64,000 nt of DNA from Dromiciops gliroides (GCF_019393635.1 NC_057861.1:376078315-376142314); one strand, 5' to 3'. Shown: positions 10,658-22,844, numbered from the stretch's first letter. Notes: generated by a model not told the origin, from the letters alone. Translations and numbers: made by a program.

Positions 10658-11281
10658 TATTTGAGAAAAGACACTACAAGACATTGGGGGAGTATAATGT
10701 GTTATTTGGTGGATCAATATAGGTTCATGTCAAATATTTCTATAGAACAATTAAAAAGATGATCTAGCTCAACTCATCTTCAAATTGGAATTTATATTTA
10801 TTTCTACTTAGGAGCAATGATAATAGATTCTGGACTAGGAAGAATCATATTGGAATTAAGCAGTGTTCCTGCAATAATGCCATATTTTAATATCACCCAA
10901 TTTTGACATTATTGGTGTACTGGTATATTGTAAATAGAAAGCAATTTTCCTGTAGACTTTGAATACTCTATTGTTCCAATTATATTTCGGTATTTTTTAT
11001 ATTTGGCAGTACATGAATATGTCATGATCACAAAGCAGAGTCAAATGCTTTATGAAAGTAAAGGCAGAACAAATATTATGCAATTTTTGGAGACTTCTTA
11101 AATAATTATCAATTTGATAATAAGGTTTCCCTGTTATTGTTGTAATTGTTTCAATATTAAATTAAAATTTAACTAATTTGAATTTATCTAATTTATGCAT
11201 TTCCACAGCACTTTAAATTTTGAGTAGTTATCTATTTGCTATGTGGATTAATTATACTAATTATTAAGATTAAAGAATCAT

Positions 11282-11443
11282 TGGGGCAGCTAGGTGGCAC
11301 AGTGGATAAAGCACCAGCCCTGGAGTCAGGAGGACCCGAGTTCAAATCCGGCCTCAGACACTTGACAAATACTAGCTGTGTGACCTTGGACAAGTCACTT
11401 CACCCTCATTGCCCAGCTCCCCACCTCCAAAAGAAAAAAAAAA
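11282..11443 (+). mobile_element. Marsupial CORE-SINE (type A), plus strand
   Basis: A full-length copy ending in AAAAGAAAAAAAAAAA. A 14-bp target-site duplication with one mismatch flanks it: GATTAAAGAATCAT at 11268-11281 and GATTCAAGAATCAT at 11444-11457. Confidence 0.95.
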
Positions 11444-11908
11444 GATTCAAGAATCATAATAGATTATATTTTCATAAATCAATAATCACTCTTCTTTTGG
11501 AAAATTGTTTACAAAAAGTAGTTGGAATATATTAGATTATAGAATTCAATATCTCATATAAAAATACATAAATATGTACCTAGGTAGGTAAAATAATGAA
11601 TAAATTTATATAAACTTAACATCATTATTTGCTGTGATAAAGCAGCAACACTAATAAGACATCAAAAATGGAAACATATGGTAGGATCAGTATTACTTGT
11701 GCCATCTAATCAAGTTTTGCAAGAGTAGTATAATTCTAGTTAAATTGTTGTGAAGAGAGAAATTTATGTGAAATTTTTTTCCAACAATTTCATTCATCAG
11801 CTCTCATAACATTGCCAAGAAAAAAAAGTTAACTTTTGAGGATGCTTTTTAATTATTCAAAATAAGTAGCTCATTTTCATTTATTCAGTAATGTAATTTG
11901 TATATATT

Positions 11909-11917
<9 letters not shown>

Positions 11918-11946
<29 letters not shown>
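11918..11946. repeat. (TG)n microsatellite
   Basis: A pure TG run of about 14 units follows a TATATATTTATATA stretch. Confidence 0.95.
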
Positions 11947-11947
<1 letters not shown>

Positions 11948-12149
11948 TTGCTTTCACAATATCATTTCTCAGTGTGGCTACCATAACAAATTTCTAAGAT
12001 TTTAACCACAAACATGTTTACAATGTGTTTTGCTATCATTATGAAATAGAATTCACATAAAGTGACCAATCACTAACTGAAAAGTAATACTATCTAAATA
12101 TTATGAACCAATGGTCATACAACCTTTGCATCAAAGCTTCTAATGGCTG

Positions 12150-12840
12150 GAAATGCAGTAAATCCTGAGGCAGTTTATTCCCTTTTGGATTAGAAAGTGA
12201 TTGTTTACATCTAGCCATAATCTCTCTTCAATTGCCAAGCCTCTCCTTTCTCAAGCCACATTGGACCCAGCAGAGCAAATATAATACCTCTTCTACATTA
12301 ACAATCATAATAGCAACAGCAACCCTTCAGTACTTAAGAACAATGATCATACCACCCTTAATCTTCTCTATGGTAAACAGTTTTTGTATGACTTTATTAT
12401 CCTATTTTTCTTCTTCCTGATGCTTTACAACAGAGGTGATAAACGCATGCCCTACAGACCACATAAGCCATCTTTGTGTGCCTGAATCATATTAAAATAA
12501 AATAGGGGAATGTTTAGTAAAATGCATAAAAATATGATAAAATATAGATAATGTTAATTTTTAGTTTTTTAAGTCAATGTAAGTTTGTAGGGTTCCAGAT
12601 CCACTTGAGTTTGACACCACTGCTTAACTGTTTATCAATGACCATTAGAAAATGGGGAACCCAGAACTAAACACAGTATTTCAGATTTGAACTCAGTAGG
12701 ACTCAACTCCTTAGTCCTCTTCTCTCAAACTCTCTAAAGGCAACCTAAGATCTCATTAGATTTTTTGGCTGTTACACCACACTATTGACTTACATTGAAC
12801 TTTCAACATACTTTTTCAAATGATGAAATGTTACTAAACT
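12150..12840 (+). mobile_element. CR1/L3-type LINE remnant, split by a DNA transposon
   Basis: The right part contains GGAACCCAGAACTAAACACAG, GCAACCTAAGATCTCATTAG and TTTTTTGGCTGTTACACCAC, a well-known order in CR1/L3 3' regions. The left part (12150-12430), with CTTCAGTACTTAAGAACAAT and ATCTTCTCTATGG, fits the sequence just upstream in that family. The two halves are separated by the element at 12431-12622. Confidence 0.7.
12431..12622. mobile_element. Small hAT-like DNA transposon (non-autonomous)
   Basis: The ends are imperfect terminal inverted repeats: CAGAGGTGATAAAC at the left and GTTTGACACCACTG at the right, fitting a CAGNGGTGTCAAAC-type terminus. It has no coding capacity in 192 bp. 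Flanking GCTTTACA and GCTTAACT could be a decayed 8-bp target-site duplication. It interrupts a CR1/L3 LINE, so it is younger than that element. Confidence 0.65.
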
Positions 12841-12844
12841 TTTT

Positions 12845-14264
12845 TCACAATGTTCTTTTTTAAATAACTAACATTAATTCATGTTTTAGTATTATTAAAA
12901 TGCAGGAGGTGTATTTTTTGCTTACATTACATGAAGATTTGCAGTTTTAAAAAAAGATTTCTGGCTTCCTTCTGCTGCTTCATTGTAGGGAGGGCTGCAT
13001 TTAAAATATGTGGCAGAGCATATATCTTCTCACCAATGCTACTAGAATTTCACCATTATATAATATAAAAAGTCCTGAATTTGAAATAATAAAACCTGAT
13101 TTATTTAAACGTTGATAAGGTTTGTGACCCTCAGTAGCAGAAATAAGATATTACAATTTACCTAACTGAAATGGAGTAAAAATTAAATTCATAAAAATTT
13201 GAGGTTGAGTTCATAAAATGCAACTTTTATTTCAATCTCAGAAAAAATATTTTCAACACTTTAAACCTTAATGGTTAGTGTGAGATGAAAAATAATAACT
13301 GTACTCTAATTCATCTATTACCCCTCTCAACAGAATGGTATTATTACTAGCCTTTTATGTCTGTTAACTTTATTCTACTTTGAGTGCTTTTAATTAGATA
13401 CTTTTTACTAGTTTAGAATTTTTGTTTCATATGGTTATCTTGACACATTGAAGTTATTTTTCTTCTTGTCTACTTTCATCAGGAATTTGCCTGAATTTCA
13501 ATAATTATCTCATCCTTTCTAACTGCATGTATGGCAAATGACATACATTTTTCTTTAGCGACAAGCTATAAGAATCTTATCATTAACAAAAGAAGCATTT
13601 TCATAAGTCAAGGAACATATTTTACTCCTATAAAATCCACAGGAGTGCCAAATAACAATAGAGAACTATTTTTTCTTATACTTGAGTGATTTTTGAAACT
13701 CTTATGTTTAAATATCATAATTTTTAAAGTAAATAATTCAAAGCATTGGAAGATATCTTAAATGATTCTTAAAATGATTTGTTTTCTGGACCTATATATA
13801 TATTTTTTGGCATTAAGGGGAAGTATATCAAAGTAATGTTTAGTATCATTCACTATAATTTCTTGTTAAATTTTGGTTGTATATACTGTCAGTGGTATGC
13901 AAATGATTCATTTTCTCACCCCTTCTTGAGACTTGGTAGATCTAATTATAAATTTGATAATTACACTAAAATGTTTGAAGAAAACTGCTGTGTCACCTTT
14001 CATCAACTCATAAATGCATTAAAATTATGAAATGAAAATATGATCTTAATGATGTTTAATAGCTTTTCTATGATTATATGGCTGATAGCCATCAGTTTCA
14101 TTTATGCTCTAAAATTTGATGTAATTAAAATTAATAAAATTTCCAAAAAAATTTTCCAGGTTTCCATCATGATGCACATGTGTATACATGTGTGTATTCA
14201 TTTCAATATACATATATATGTGCATATTAACATCTTATATGTTGACAGGATTTAAATGATTATT
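12845..14264. other. Unassigned AT-rich DNA
   Basis: No repeat or gene is recognised. The open frames (for example 13779-14030) are short and AT-driven. Confidence 0.4.
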
Positions 14265-14975
14265 TTATAATGTAATAAATATTTTTCTTTATAGCTACGG
14301 GTTCCAATTTTTATCCCTCCTTCCCGTCCTCCCCTTTCCATTCCCTGAGAGGGCAAGCAATCAGATATGGGTTATACATGTATGATCATATTAAACATTA
14401 CTATATTTGTAATTTTGTACAAGAAAACTTGATTAACAGAAAAAGAAATGAAAGAAAGTGAAAAACAGCATGTGTCAGTCTCTTCCATCAGTATCAGTTC
14501 TTTCTTTGGAGGTAGGAAGTATTTTTCATCAATAGTCCTTTGGCATTATTTTGGATCATTTTATTGTTGAGAATGGTCAAGTTGTTCATAGTTCTTCATC
14601 AAACAATATTGATGTCTCAGTGCACAATGTTCTCTTGGTTCTGCTTACTTCAATATACATCATCTCGTATATGTCTTTCCAGGTCTTTCTGAAGTCATCC
14701 TACTTGTCTTTTCTTATAGCACAATAATATTCCATCACCATCATATACCACAGTTTGTTTAGCCATTTCCCAATTGATGGGTATTCCCTTATTTTCCAGT
14801 TCTTAGCCACTATAAAAAGAGGTGCTATAAATATTTTTGTACAAAGAGGTCTTTTTTCACTTTTTGGGGATGTCTTTGGGATATAAAGCTTATAGTGGTA
14901 TTTCTGAATCAAAGGGTATGCACAGTTCTATAGCCCTTTAGGAATAGTTCCAAATTGCTATATAGAATGGTTGGA
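14265..14975 (-). mobile_element. 5'-truncated L1 3' end
   Basis: The complement reads as an L1 3' UTR and the last part of ORF2. On the plus strand one sees ATCCCTCCTTCCCGTCCTCC, ATGGGTTATACATGTATGATC, TTGGTTCTGCTTACTTCAAT, then TAGCACAATAATATTCCATC and CAATTGATGGGTATTCCC. A decayed minus-strand frame of 70 codons at 14700-14912 matches ORF2p C-terminal residues (KIFIAPLFIVAKNWKIREYP). The copy stops near 14975. Confidence 0.9.
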
Positions 14976-14979
14976 GGAT

Positions 14980-16295
14980 TTAAATTATTAATGAACTAAA
15001 AAGGAATCAACTTAGGCTCCCTAGGATACAAGTCTTTCCTCATTTTACATGTTTTATTGTTTCTTTTGGTACAACTACAAAGCTATAAATTTGTGGACTT
15101 TTTGATCTATTGATTATTTTTAGATTTTATAAATAATTTTACTTAAAATTCAATCATTCAAAACATTTAAGCTGATTATTTTAAAACTTAGTAGGAATAT
15201 CTTATAGGAACAATCTTCTTTTTCAGTAGCTTTATTGGACACTTTCAATTCAATGAAAATTGATTTAGTAACTATTATTTGCGTAGAATTATGGTAGAGG
15301 TTGGTGATGCAAAGAAAATGAAATAAGAAACATAAAGGTTTTTTTAAAAATATGTTCAATCTTCACTCAATTCATGAGATCTCTATTTTTAGATGGATAG
15401 CCTTTTTCTTCATGGATGGAAGTGAAGATGGAAAGGATAGTTGTTTGTTGAGAAGTTTAAAGATAGAAAGAATGGGAAGATAGAAAATTCTGTCTTCTCA
15501 GAACTGTAAAAGTCAAATTTATTTCCTAAGAATTTAAAGGAAAGGAGCTTAGGCCTTGCAAGTAAACAAGCTGTTGGGTTGGCATAGAAATTTATTGTTC
15601 CATTCTTTCTAAAGAGTATTATGAGGAATCCCCAAAACAGCACCATTGTTCTTTTGTTTGGGGATTTTTTTTCTCTCTCCCTGAACAAATCTGAACTCTG
15701 GGTGGGATAGGGAAGGTATGACTCTCTATCATTAAAATGTATTGAAAGAAAAAATGTATGGTCTTGCATTATTTTCTTCTTCTATGACAACTTTTAAATC
15801 GTTTCATTTCAAGTCTTTTGGCAATTTTGATGACCAATATTTTGAAAACTTACCTTTACCTTTATTTTTATATTATAGTACCTTAGGTTTCTTTATGAAT
15901 CATTCATATATATTTTTAGCATCTCTTGTGTAATTTCCTCCTGCTTACTATTATTATATCAATGTTTTCCTATAAATGACTTCTAATTTCTATGTACTAA
16001 TTCTCTTTCTTAAATTGGTTTGCATTGTTTCTACTTTTTTATTGCCTGTTTTATGTCTTTTCCCACCAATATAACCCATCTATCCCATATATCCTAACAG
16101 GTAAAGAGTGCTTCAGGCTCTTTAATTAGCTCTCTTAATATTGTTATTGTTTTTTAACTTGTATAAAATAAAATTTACACTTTATACATTGCTTTTCCAA
16201 ATTCCCCTCATCTTATCCCCCAACTCCCCAAATGATAGTAATAACTACCACTGCTGCTCTGAAGAAACTTGCCTTCTTTACTATCTCTGCCATAA
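14980..16295. other. Unassigned DNA with one chance frame
   Basis: The longest frame (15410-15769, minus, 119 codons) is rich in F, S, N and K and matches nothing I know. It crosses pyrimidine-rich text and is best taken as chance. No repeat is recognised with confidence. Confidence 0.4.
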
Positions 16296-16376
16296 TACAT
16301 ACATACATACATACATATATACATATATATATATACATATATATATATACATATATATATATATATGTATGTATGT
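16296..16376. repeat. (CATA)n/(TA)n/(TATG)n palindromic microsatellite
   Basis: ACATACATACATACATA passes into ATATATATACATATATATAT and then ATGTATGTATGTAT. The two ends are complementary, so the tract could fold into a hairpin. Confidence 0.92.
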
Positions 16377-16934
16377 ATTTAATTTCTTTTTCTATTGATT
16401 GGTACACCACCAAGCACTGTGTATATATACTTTCTATGTATTTTTCAAGTAACTTAAAATACTACCGTTTGAGTGGGATTCCTCCCCATCCACTGACCTT
16501 TGTTTCCTCCCTTTTACATAAGTATGTTATCCTTTCAACAAAACTTCTATAGTGGGAAAGTACTTGCTATTCTTTATCAAAATCTCTATTTTTGGAAATT
16601 AGCCCTCTTCTCTGGGACACATATCTTTTTATTCAACTCAGGGAATTGAAACTGGAGGGGGCTTGCCTTTCAGGCTATCCAGTCCTTTCCCATAATTTCA
16701 GAGGTTAAAAGACTTGCATAAAATTATATAGGCAATAAATATGACGAATAGAGTTTGAACCAAATTCCTCTGATTCCAGTATTCAATGCAACACTGCTTG
16801 ACTACACTATATATTTGCTCCAATTTGTGTTCCATTGATTATTTATTTGAGGTTATTTACTATGTTCTTTCTAACTTTTGTTGGCCTGTGTTGTCCATTA
16901 TAATTAACTACAATGCCTGGTCATAGTCTAATAT

Positions 16935-17225
16935 CATAGCAATCCAGTGAAGCATAGTGGATGAAGTGCTAAACTTGGAGAGAGACCTGGGTTCAAGTTC
17001 CATCCTAGATACTTTCTGAGTATTTAATACAGCAACAAGTTGATAAAATGGATTGAGCACTAGACTTGGAGTCTTATGAAGACGAATTCAAATTCTGCAT
17101 CCAGATCTGAGCTGTGTGACTTTGGATAAGTCACTAAATATTTCTCAGTTTCAGTTTCCCAATCTGTAAAATGAGCATAATAATAGCCTATCTCACAGGA
17201 CTGTTGAGGGGGAAGGGATTTGAAT
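16935..17225 (+). mobile_element. Two old CORE/MIR-type SINE pieces in tandem
   Basis: A SINE head (GTGAAGCATAGTGGATGAAG, GACCTGGGTTCAAGTTCCA) stops near 17025. A second head and body follow (GATTGAGCACTAGACTTGGAG, GCTGTGTGACTTTGG, TTTCCCAATCTGTAAAATG, CTCACAGGACTGTTG). Both are diverged. Confidence 0.7.
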
Positions 17226-17452
17226 TGTGAGCTAAGGTCCTAGCAGTTCTAATTGCCATAGAGAAAAATAGTATAGATCCTGGAAAAGTCAGAGACCAAG
17301 GGAAAAATAAATCGGAAAAGAAGTATAGGGTAGTGTTGAATCAGAGGAACTAGGTTATTATCCCAGTTTTTAAACATATTTCATATTCATTAATATCAAC
17401 TTTCATGGCTTCGGTTTCTCTACATGTAAAGTTAGTAATTTGGACATTCTTT

Positions 17453-17617
17453 TTTTTGTTTGTTTGGTTTTGTTTTGTTTTTGCAGGTCAATGAGGGTTA
17501 AGTGACTTGCCCAGGGTCACACAGCTAGTAAGTGTCAAGTGTCTGAGGCCGGAATTGAACTCTGGTCCTCCTAAATACAAGGTCGTACTTTATCCACTGC
17601 ATCACCTAGCTGCCCCC
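17453..17617 (-). mobile_element. Marsupial CORE-SINE (type A), minus strand
   Basis: The T-rich tail (TTTTGTTTGTTTGGTTTTG) is followed by GGGTTAAGTGACTTGCCCAG and ends in CACCTAGCTGCCCCC. A perfect 15-bp target-site duplication AATTTGGACATTCTT lies at 17438-17452 and 17618-17632, so the insertion boundaries are certain. Confidence 0.96.
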
Positions 17618-17799
17618 AATTTGGACATTCTTAGTCAAATAATCAGTACAAATTCATTTTCTGTTCCTCCCACTATCCTAGATTCCAGGGATTAAAACAA
17701 ACAAACAAAAAAACAAAAAAACAAAGACAGAATGACAAAAATGAAAAACAAATCTCAAGGAGCTTATTTTCCACTGAAGCAGACCTCATTTATTTATCT

Positions 17800-17990
17800 A
17801 TCTATGTATCTATCTGTCTGTCTATGCATTTATTTATTTATCCCATTTTATAGATCAGGAAACTGAGGAAGACAGAGATTAAATTACTTTCCCAAGGTCA
17901 AACAATTAATAAAATACAAGGACAGTTTTGAACTCCTCTTCGTGTTTCCAGATCTAGTGCTTATCTACTATGCCATCTGACTGTGTATAA
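17800..17990 (-). mobile_element. MIR-type SINE next to TTTA/CTAT microsatellite
   Basis: From 17835: ATCCCATTTTATAGATCAGG, AACTGAGGAAGACAGAG, TTCCCAAGGTCAAACAATT, GTGCTTATCTACTATGCCATC, the complement of an old MIR. The first 35 bp are a mixed TTTA/CTAT simple repeat. Confidence 0.72.
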
Positions 17991-18009
17991 TATATACTGG
18001 CTTCAGAAG

Positions 18010-18255
18010 AATAGAGTTTGCCAGTGGCACAGTGAATAAAGTGCTGAGTCTAGAGTCAGGAAGACATCCTCCTGATTTCAAATCTGGCTTTACATACTCC
18101 TTGTGTTACCCTGGGCAAGTGACAACCCTGTTTGCTTCAGTTTCCACATCTGTAAAATAAGCTAGAATAGGAAAAAACAAACCACTTTAGTTGCTCTACC
18201 AAGAAAACCACAAGTGTGGTCCCAAAGAATCAGAAACTACTGAAAAGAACGGAAA
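18010..18255 (+). mobile_element. Older marsupial CORE-SINE (type B), plus strand
   Basis: After a degenerate head (CAGTGGCACAGTGAATAAAG) and CORE body come TTTCCACATCTGTAAAATAAG, AACAAACCACTTTAG, CTACCAAGAAAACCACAAG and AATCAGAAACTACTGAAAAG. This is the long 3' domain absent from type A. Similar copies are at 18580, 20352, 29455 and 32290. Confidence 0.75.
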
Positions 18256-18579
18256 AACAATTCCTCTGCAAATAGTCCTTAACAATATAGGTTCTTCAAT
18301 AGATCTGTGATCTGGAATCCATATAAGGCTCCCAAAATCCTGCCAAAAATATGGCTTTTCTGAAAACCACTTGGGAGTTTAGAACATGTTTTATCTAGAA
18401 AAAGACTAATTGAAAAAATACCTTAGAATCGCTCTTGAATAGTTCTTTGTTTGAGTATTCCTAAAAATTGGAAAGTATTTAGCTGAAGAAAGACAGGAAA
18501 TACAAAAGATATGATATGATGTTATGGCAGCAATGAACAAATTTATAGTCCCCATATCTCCCTTGCTTTAATATTGTTT

Positions 18580-18812
18580 AATTGTTTTGCAGTTTTGTCT
18601 GACTTTTCTATACCCCATTTGGGGTTTTCTTGGCAAAAATACTAAAATGGTTTGCCATTTCCTTCTCCATCTCATTTAGAGATGAGAAACTGAGGCAAAC
18701 AAGGTTAAGTGACTTGCACAAGGTCACACAGCTAGTAAGTGCCTGAGGATGGATTTGAACTCAGGAAGAGTTCTGACTGTAGGCCTGGTATTCTATGCAC
18801 TCTGTCACCCTT
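18580..18812 (-). mobile_element. Older marsupial CORE-SINE (type B), minus strand
   Basis: ACCCCATTTGGGGTTTTCTT, TGGTTTGCCATTTCCTTCTC, AACTGAGGCAAACAAGG and GTCACACAGCTAGTAAGTG occur in the order expected for the complement of type B. Reasonably preserved. Confidence 0.82.
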
Positions 18813-18894
18813 TGCTTTAATATCCTTTATGAAATCCCTTGTTATTGTACCATGAACTTCCTTGACATATTTGTATTGTTGAATACTAAAATAC

Positions 18895-19155
18895 AGCTTT
18901 TGTATCTGCCTGCCTCCTACAAACAGATCATAGAAGTAATGTTTAATTTCTCCTACAAATTAATAAACAGATGAGAGAAATTATAATATTATATCTCCTA
19001 CTAAATAGAAAGAGAACATGATATATCTGCCTTTCTCCTATAATGAACCAGATCAGAGAAATAATGTTTAATTTCTCCTACAAATTAGAGACAGACAGAA
19101 AAAAAAATACTTGTTCTCCTACAAAAACAGATCAGAGACAGATAGAAAAAAACAT
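18895..19155. repeat. Degenerate minisatellite
   Basis: A motif built on TCTCCTACAAA plus ACAGATCAGAGAAATAA recurs about five times with irregular spacing, near 18910, 18950, 18990, 19035, 19075 and 19110. Some units share TAATGTTTAATTTCTCCTAC almost exactly. No coding frame runs through it. Such arrays occur in LTR U3 regions, but I could not define LTR ends here. Confidence 0.65.
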
Positions 19156-19159
19156 AATA

Positions 19160-20055
19160 TCAATTTAATATTTTATTGTTCCAAGAAGAAAGATAACACG
19201 ACACATAACATGATCATGTGGAGACTTCCCTCCTAAGAGAGAAGCTCAGGGGACTCCTCGTTTCTGAGAATATATATGGTTTTAGTCCACTGATTACAGG
19301 GCGTTGTCAGTTTCAATAGTATGATACAGAAATCAACCCAGAAGCAAAAAGTACTTTAACAATTTCAGTTATAACAAGTATGGAGGAAATACAGAAGCAT
19401 CATAATAAGACTACAGAATTCCAAATAGTGTTTGGCAAGGATGAGGGCATCCAGATGTTACCATAAGATAGGGACTTACTCTCCTGAGGGAAAAGAAGTC
19501 CCTAGGTTGGGTCTTTTACCTGCCAGGTATTTCAGTTAAGTTTGGAGTTCAGTTGAAAGAACTTTTGCTCCTATTAGTCCTATTGAGTCAGGGTTTCATA
19601 AAATTTCTTTTGGATAATAAGGTACCTCCATCAAATCTATGTGATCCATATATTCATATTAACAGTATAAACACATATACCCTCTCTTTCTTGTAAATAT
19701 TCCTGCCTCAAGGCATGCTGACTCCAACTTGTTTTGTATGACCCATTTTGCTGTAGATGATCTGTGGTAAAATGCAAGGCCACCTACAAATGCTAGTGTC
19801 TCCTGTTTGCCTCTTATCTGTATAAAAAGACAGTGGCTGAAGGTGGAAGATTCCAGAATTCTGGTAAAGTTTTCCTCCCTGACTTGTCTGATGAACATTT
19901 CTTTGATTAAGTGAGAGAGGTTATACTCATATCATCTTTGCCTTATCTATCTCCTCTAATTAAAAAAAAATAAAATTATCTTCAAGTATACTTTTCCTTT
20001 TGTATTAAATCTGTACTTTGTGAACAGCCATATTTCCTTTCTTTCACAGGTTAGT
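19160..20055. other. Unassigned DNA
   Basis: No gene or named repeat. A TATA-like CTGTATAAAAAGACAG at 19819-19834 could belong to a decayed promoter or LTR, but I see no supporting ends. Confidence 0.35.
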
Positions 20056-20059
20056 TTAT

Positions 20060-20280
20060 TATTTTTAATATAATAAATATTTTTATTTATAGTTTGGGGT
20101 TCTAATTTTTATCCCTTCTTCCCTCCCTTCCCTCCACCCTCCCTGAGGTAACAAGCAATAAGATATGGGTTATACATGTATGATTATGTAAAACATTAGC
20201 ATGTTTGTCATTTTGTACAAGCAAACTTGATTAAAAGAACAAAAATGAAAGAAAATGAAAAATAGCATGCTTCAGTCTGT
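20060..20280 (-). mobile_element. L1 3' UTR fragment
   Basis: ATCCCTTCTTCCCTCCCTTC, ATGGGTTATACATGTATGATT and AAAATAGCATGCTTCAGTCTG parallel the L1 3' ends at 14265 and 36556. Only the last ~220 bp of the element is present. Confidence 0.85.
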
Positions 20281-20351
20281 CAGTTTAAATAATGTTTGCC
20301 TTATAAATGCTGACTTAAAAATTTGTATGTAAGAAAATTCTTAAATCAGGT

Positions 20352-20606
20352 TCAACTTTGTTGTTGTTTTTCAGTCTTGCCCAATTCTTCCTGACCCCAT
20401 TTGGGGTTTTCTTGATGAAGATACTGAAGTGGTTTGCCATTTCCTTCTCTAGCTTATTATATAGATGGAGAATTGAGGTAAACAAGGTCAAGTGACTTAC
20501 CCAGGTTACACAGCTAGTTAGTATCTGAGGCCAGATATTAATTCAAAAACATGAGTCATTCTGACTTTAAGCTTGACACTATCCGTTGAGCCACCAAGTT
20601 ACCGCT
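20352..20606 (-). mobile_element. Older marsupial CORE-SINE (type B), minus strand
   Basis: TTTGTTGTTGTTTTTCAGTC, CTGACCCCATTTGGGGTTTT, TGGTTTGCCATTTCCTTCTC, then CACAGCTAGTTAGTATC and GAGCCACCAAGTTACC give the full complement of type B. Confidence 0.82.
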
Positions 20607-20849
20607 CTCTCCCATTCCAGGTTCAAATTAAATGTCATCCATCTTGTTATTTACATTGGCCAATAGGAATATTTGCTTCACTCTTAATTGACCCCTTATT
20701 GCTATTATCTTACCCTGACCTCATGAACTCAGATTGTTGAGTATCAACCCCCTTGGGTTCACCTCCCCTAATTTCACTACTATACACTATGGTGTTTTCA
20801 GACATCTTGCCACACTTAGACTTGGAATATTGAAAATAGAGTTATACTG

Positions 20850-21170
20850 TTGTGGGAAATTCTGATAGACAAACCCAAAAGGCACTCAGGAATAAGGAAG
20901 AGCAGTTTATTGACATACCCGCCCAAAGCAGAGTAGCTTCTGATACTCTGGGCTTCATTTGTATATCTTTTAGGTGTGAAATGCATGGAGGTTTTCACAG
21001 GTACATTGTGGTGAGTTACTTGGCAGACAGGAAGGCATATTTCAGTAAACAGAGGCATAAGTCAGGAAGTTGGTACTAAACCACAGACTTCAGGAGAACA
21101 GAGTATGTTCTATTTTCATTTTGAGGTCTCAGCTCGTGCCTCAGTTTTATCCCCTGTACTCTCCCATATT
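20850..21170 (-). mobile_element. Possible LTR fossil
   Basis: The stretch starts TGTTGTGGGAAATTC and carries AGTTTATTGAC, whose complement holds AATAAA in the place expected for a minus-strand LTR. It ends near CTCTCCCATATTAAT. I could not establish flanking duplications, so the LTR assignment is tentative. Confidence 0.3.
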
Positions 21171-21189
21171 AATACCTTTTATGTAGGAG

Positions 21190-22840
21190 AAGCCTCTGAA
21201 CTATATTGTTATTAATAAAAGACCCATCAAGATAAACTGGTCTATGCTATAACAAAATAATAATAGTTATTTTGCAATTGTAGTAATAACATTTATATGA
21301 TTATTTGTCATTACAAAACATTTCTAATATATGTGTATATGTAAACTATACAAATTTATTCAATCACAACAAAACTCCATATGAAAAGTTACCATTAACA
21401 TTATTGTTCCCTTTTTACAGATGAACAAATTAGAGGCTTTTGGTCAATTAAGTTTTGTAGAGACAATTTTTAATTTGCTTCACGTCATTCTCCTCAACTT
21501 AGTTGAAACAAATGTGAATATAAGATATCAAAGTGACACAAAATAAGAATAAAGAGGGATCAAAAAGAAGAAAAAAATGCATGTAAGCTACGCTCGATAG
21601 GAAGGATTCCAACCCCATAAATTAAATTAAGGTGCTGTCTACATGATCTCAAAGTATCTGAGTATAAAGTAAACATATCAGTCAATTTCCAAGTTCTTTT
21701 TTTTTTTAAATTTTTGTTCTAATAGCTACTGAGCAATGGACTACTTTTTTCTCTCTTTTTTCTTTTTTTTAAAAACACATTACAGTATCCACCTAAACAT
21801 TTTGCTTACAAGTAAATTTTTGCTTATATGAACAAAAAGTATGAATACAATCTGACTCACAAAAGCAGTGTTTTTTTTTTTTTCCCATCGTCTTCTGAAT
21901 TGGCCTCATAAGAAGCTAGACAAGGTGCTAAATATTCAGCAGACTGTCAGCCTGACTCATTGACAGCCAATTAGGTGGTTTGTTTTTGAAAAATTGTCTC
22001 ATAGAATGAAGTTAAAATTTGCTGATATTCTTTAGATCAAATATTTTTACCAAAGCAGAAAGTCACAAGGTGAATTTGAATTGTCCATTATGAAGCCCTA
22101 AGAGTACAAAAACTCAATCTTTTGTGTGTGCTTCAAACTATCCCTTTGGTTTCCTAGTCATGGCCTCAATTAATTTTTTGGATCTTGATACTTCTATTCT
22201 TTAAACTAAGTAGACTGTGAAAAGTAGATATCAGAAATCAGTAGCACCTCCAAGCACTTAATTATAAAAGGTTGACAGTTTGCTTCCAAAAAAGTGGTGT
22301 TCTTTAAAGGAAATCATGGCAGAGTTCGGTAAATAAAGTCCTATCAGAAAATTTCATTTTTTCAATTTAAATCTGTGATGTCTTTACACAAACAGTGTCA
22401 CTCAAAAGGGGAGGCTGATTACATCAAAGTATTTTGTGAAAATAAAATGTTGATCATGCTTTAGGGGGTCTGTATTGTTATTGAATCTCAAAAAGATTCA
22501 TTCATTCCACTATAAGGAATTAAAGCCTTCAATCTAACCTCATAATTAGCTGAGACTTTTTGCTTTGCATTAGAAAACACTTCCTGCCCATTGAGGCAGC
22601 CATGCAAATTCAAAAACTGCCTTGATCCTGAAATTCAAGCCTCTTTTTACAGGTGATAACTCAGCAGAAACTTAAAAAGCTTACATCCAATAAAATGTTT
22701 CTGAGAAGAAAACTGCATACAAAGTGAATTCATCTGAATAATGAGCATCCATCCTCTGAATCCACTGGTTTTTTTTTAAAGATTTATATTACTGATTCCC
22801 AGAAAGGATGAATATTTAATAATAACTGACATTAACTTAA
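21190..22840. other. Repeat-poor island, possible regulatory DNA
   Basis: For about 1.6 kb I recognise no SINE, LINE or long microsatellite beyond T-runs near 21697 and 21871. The text has mixed composition and several transcription-factor-like words, including TGACTCATTGACAGCCAATT near 21954 and ATGCAAATT near 22603, and no long open frame. It might be a conserved non-coding element, which cannot be shown from one sequence. Confidence 0.35.
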
Positions 22841-22844
22841 TTGG

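Noticed and set aside
15410-15769. 119-codon minus-strand frame
   Set aside because: No recognisable motif, a composition biased to F/S/K/N, and no supporting signals; chance is the simpler explanation.
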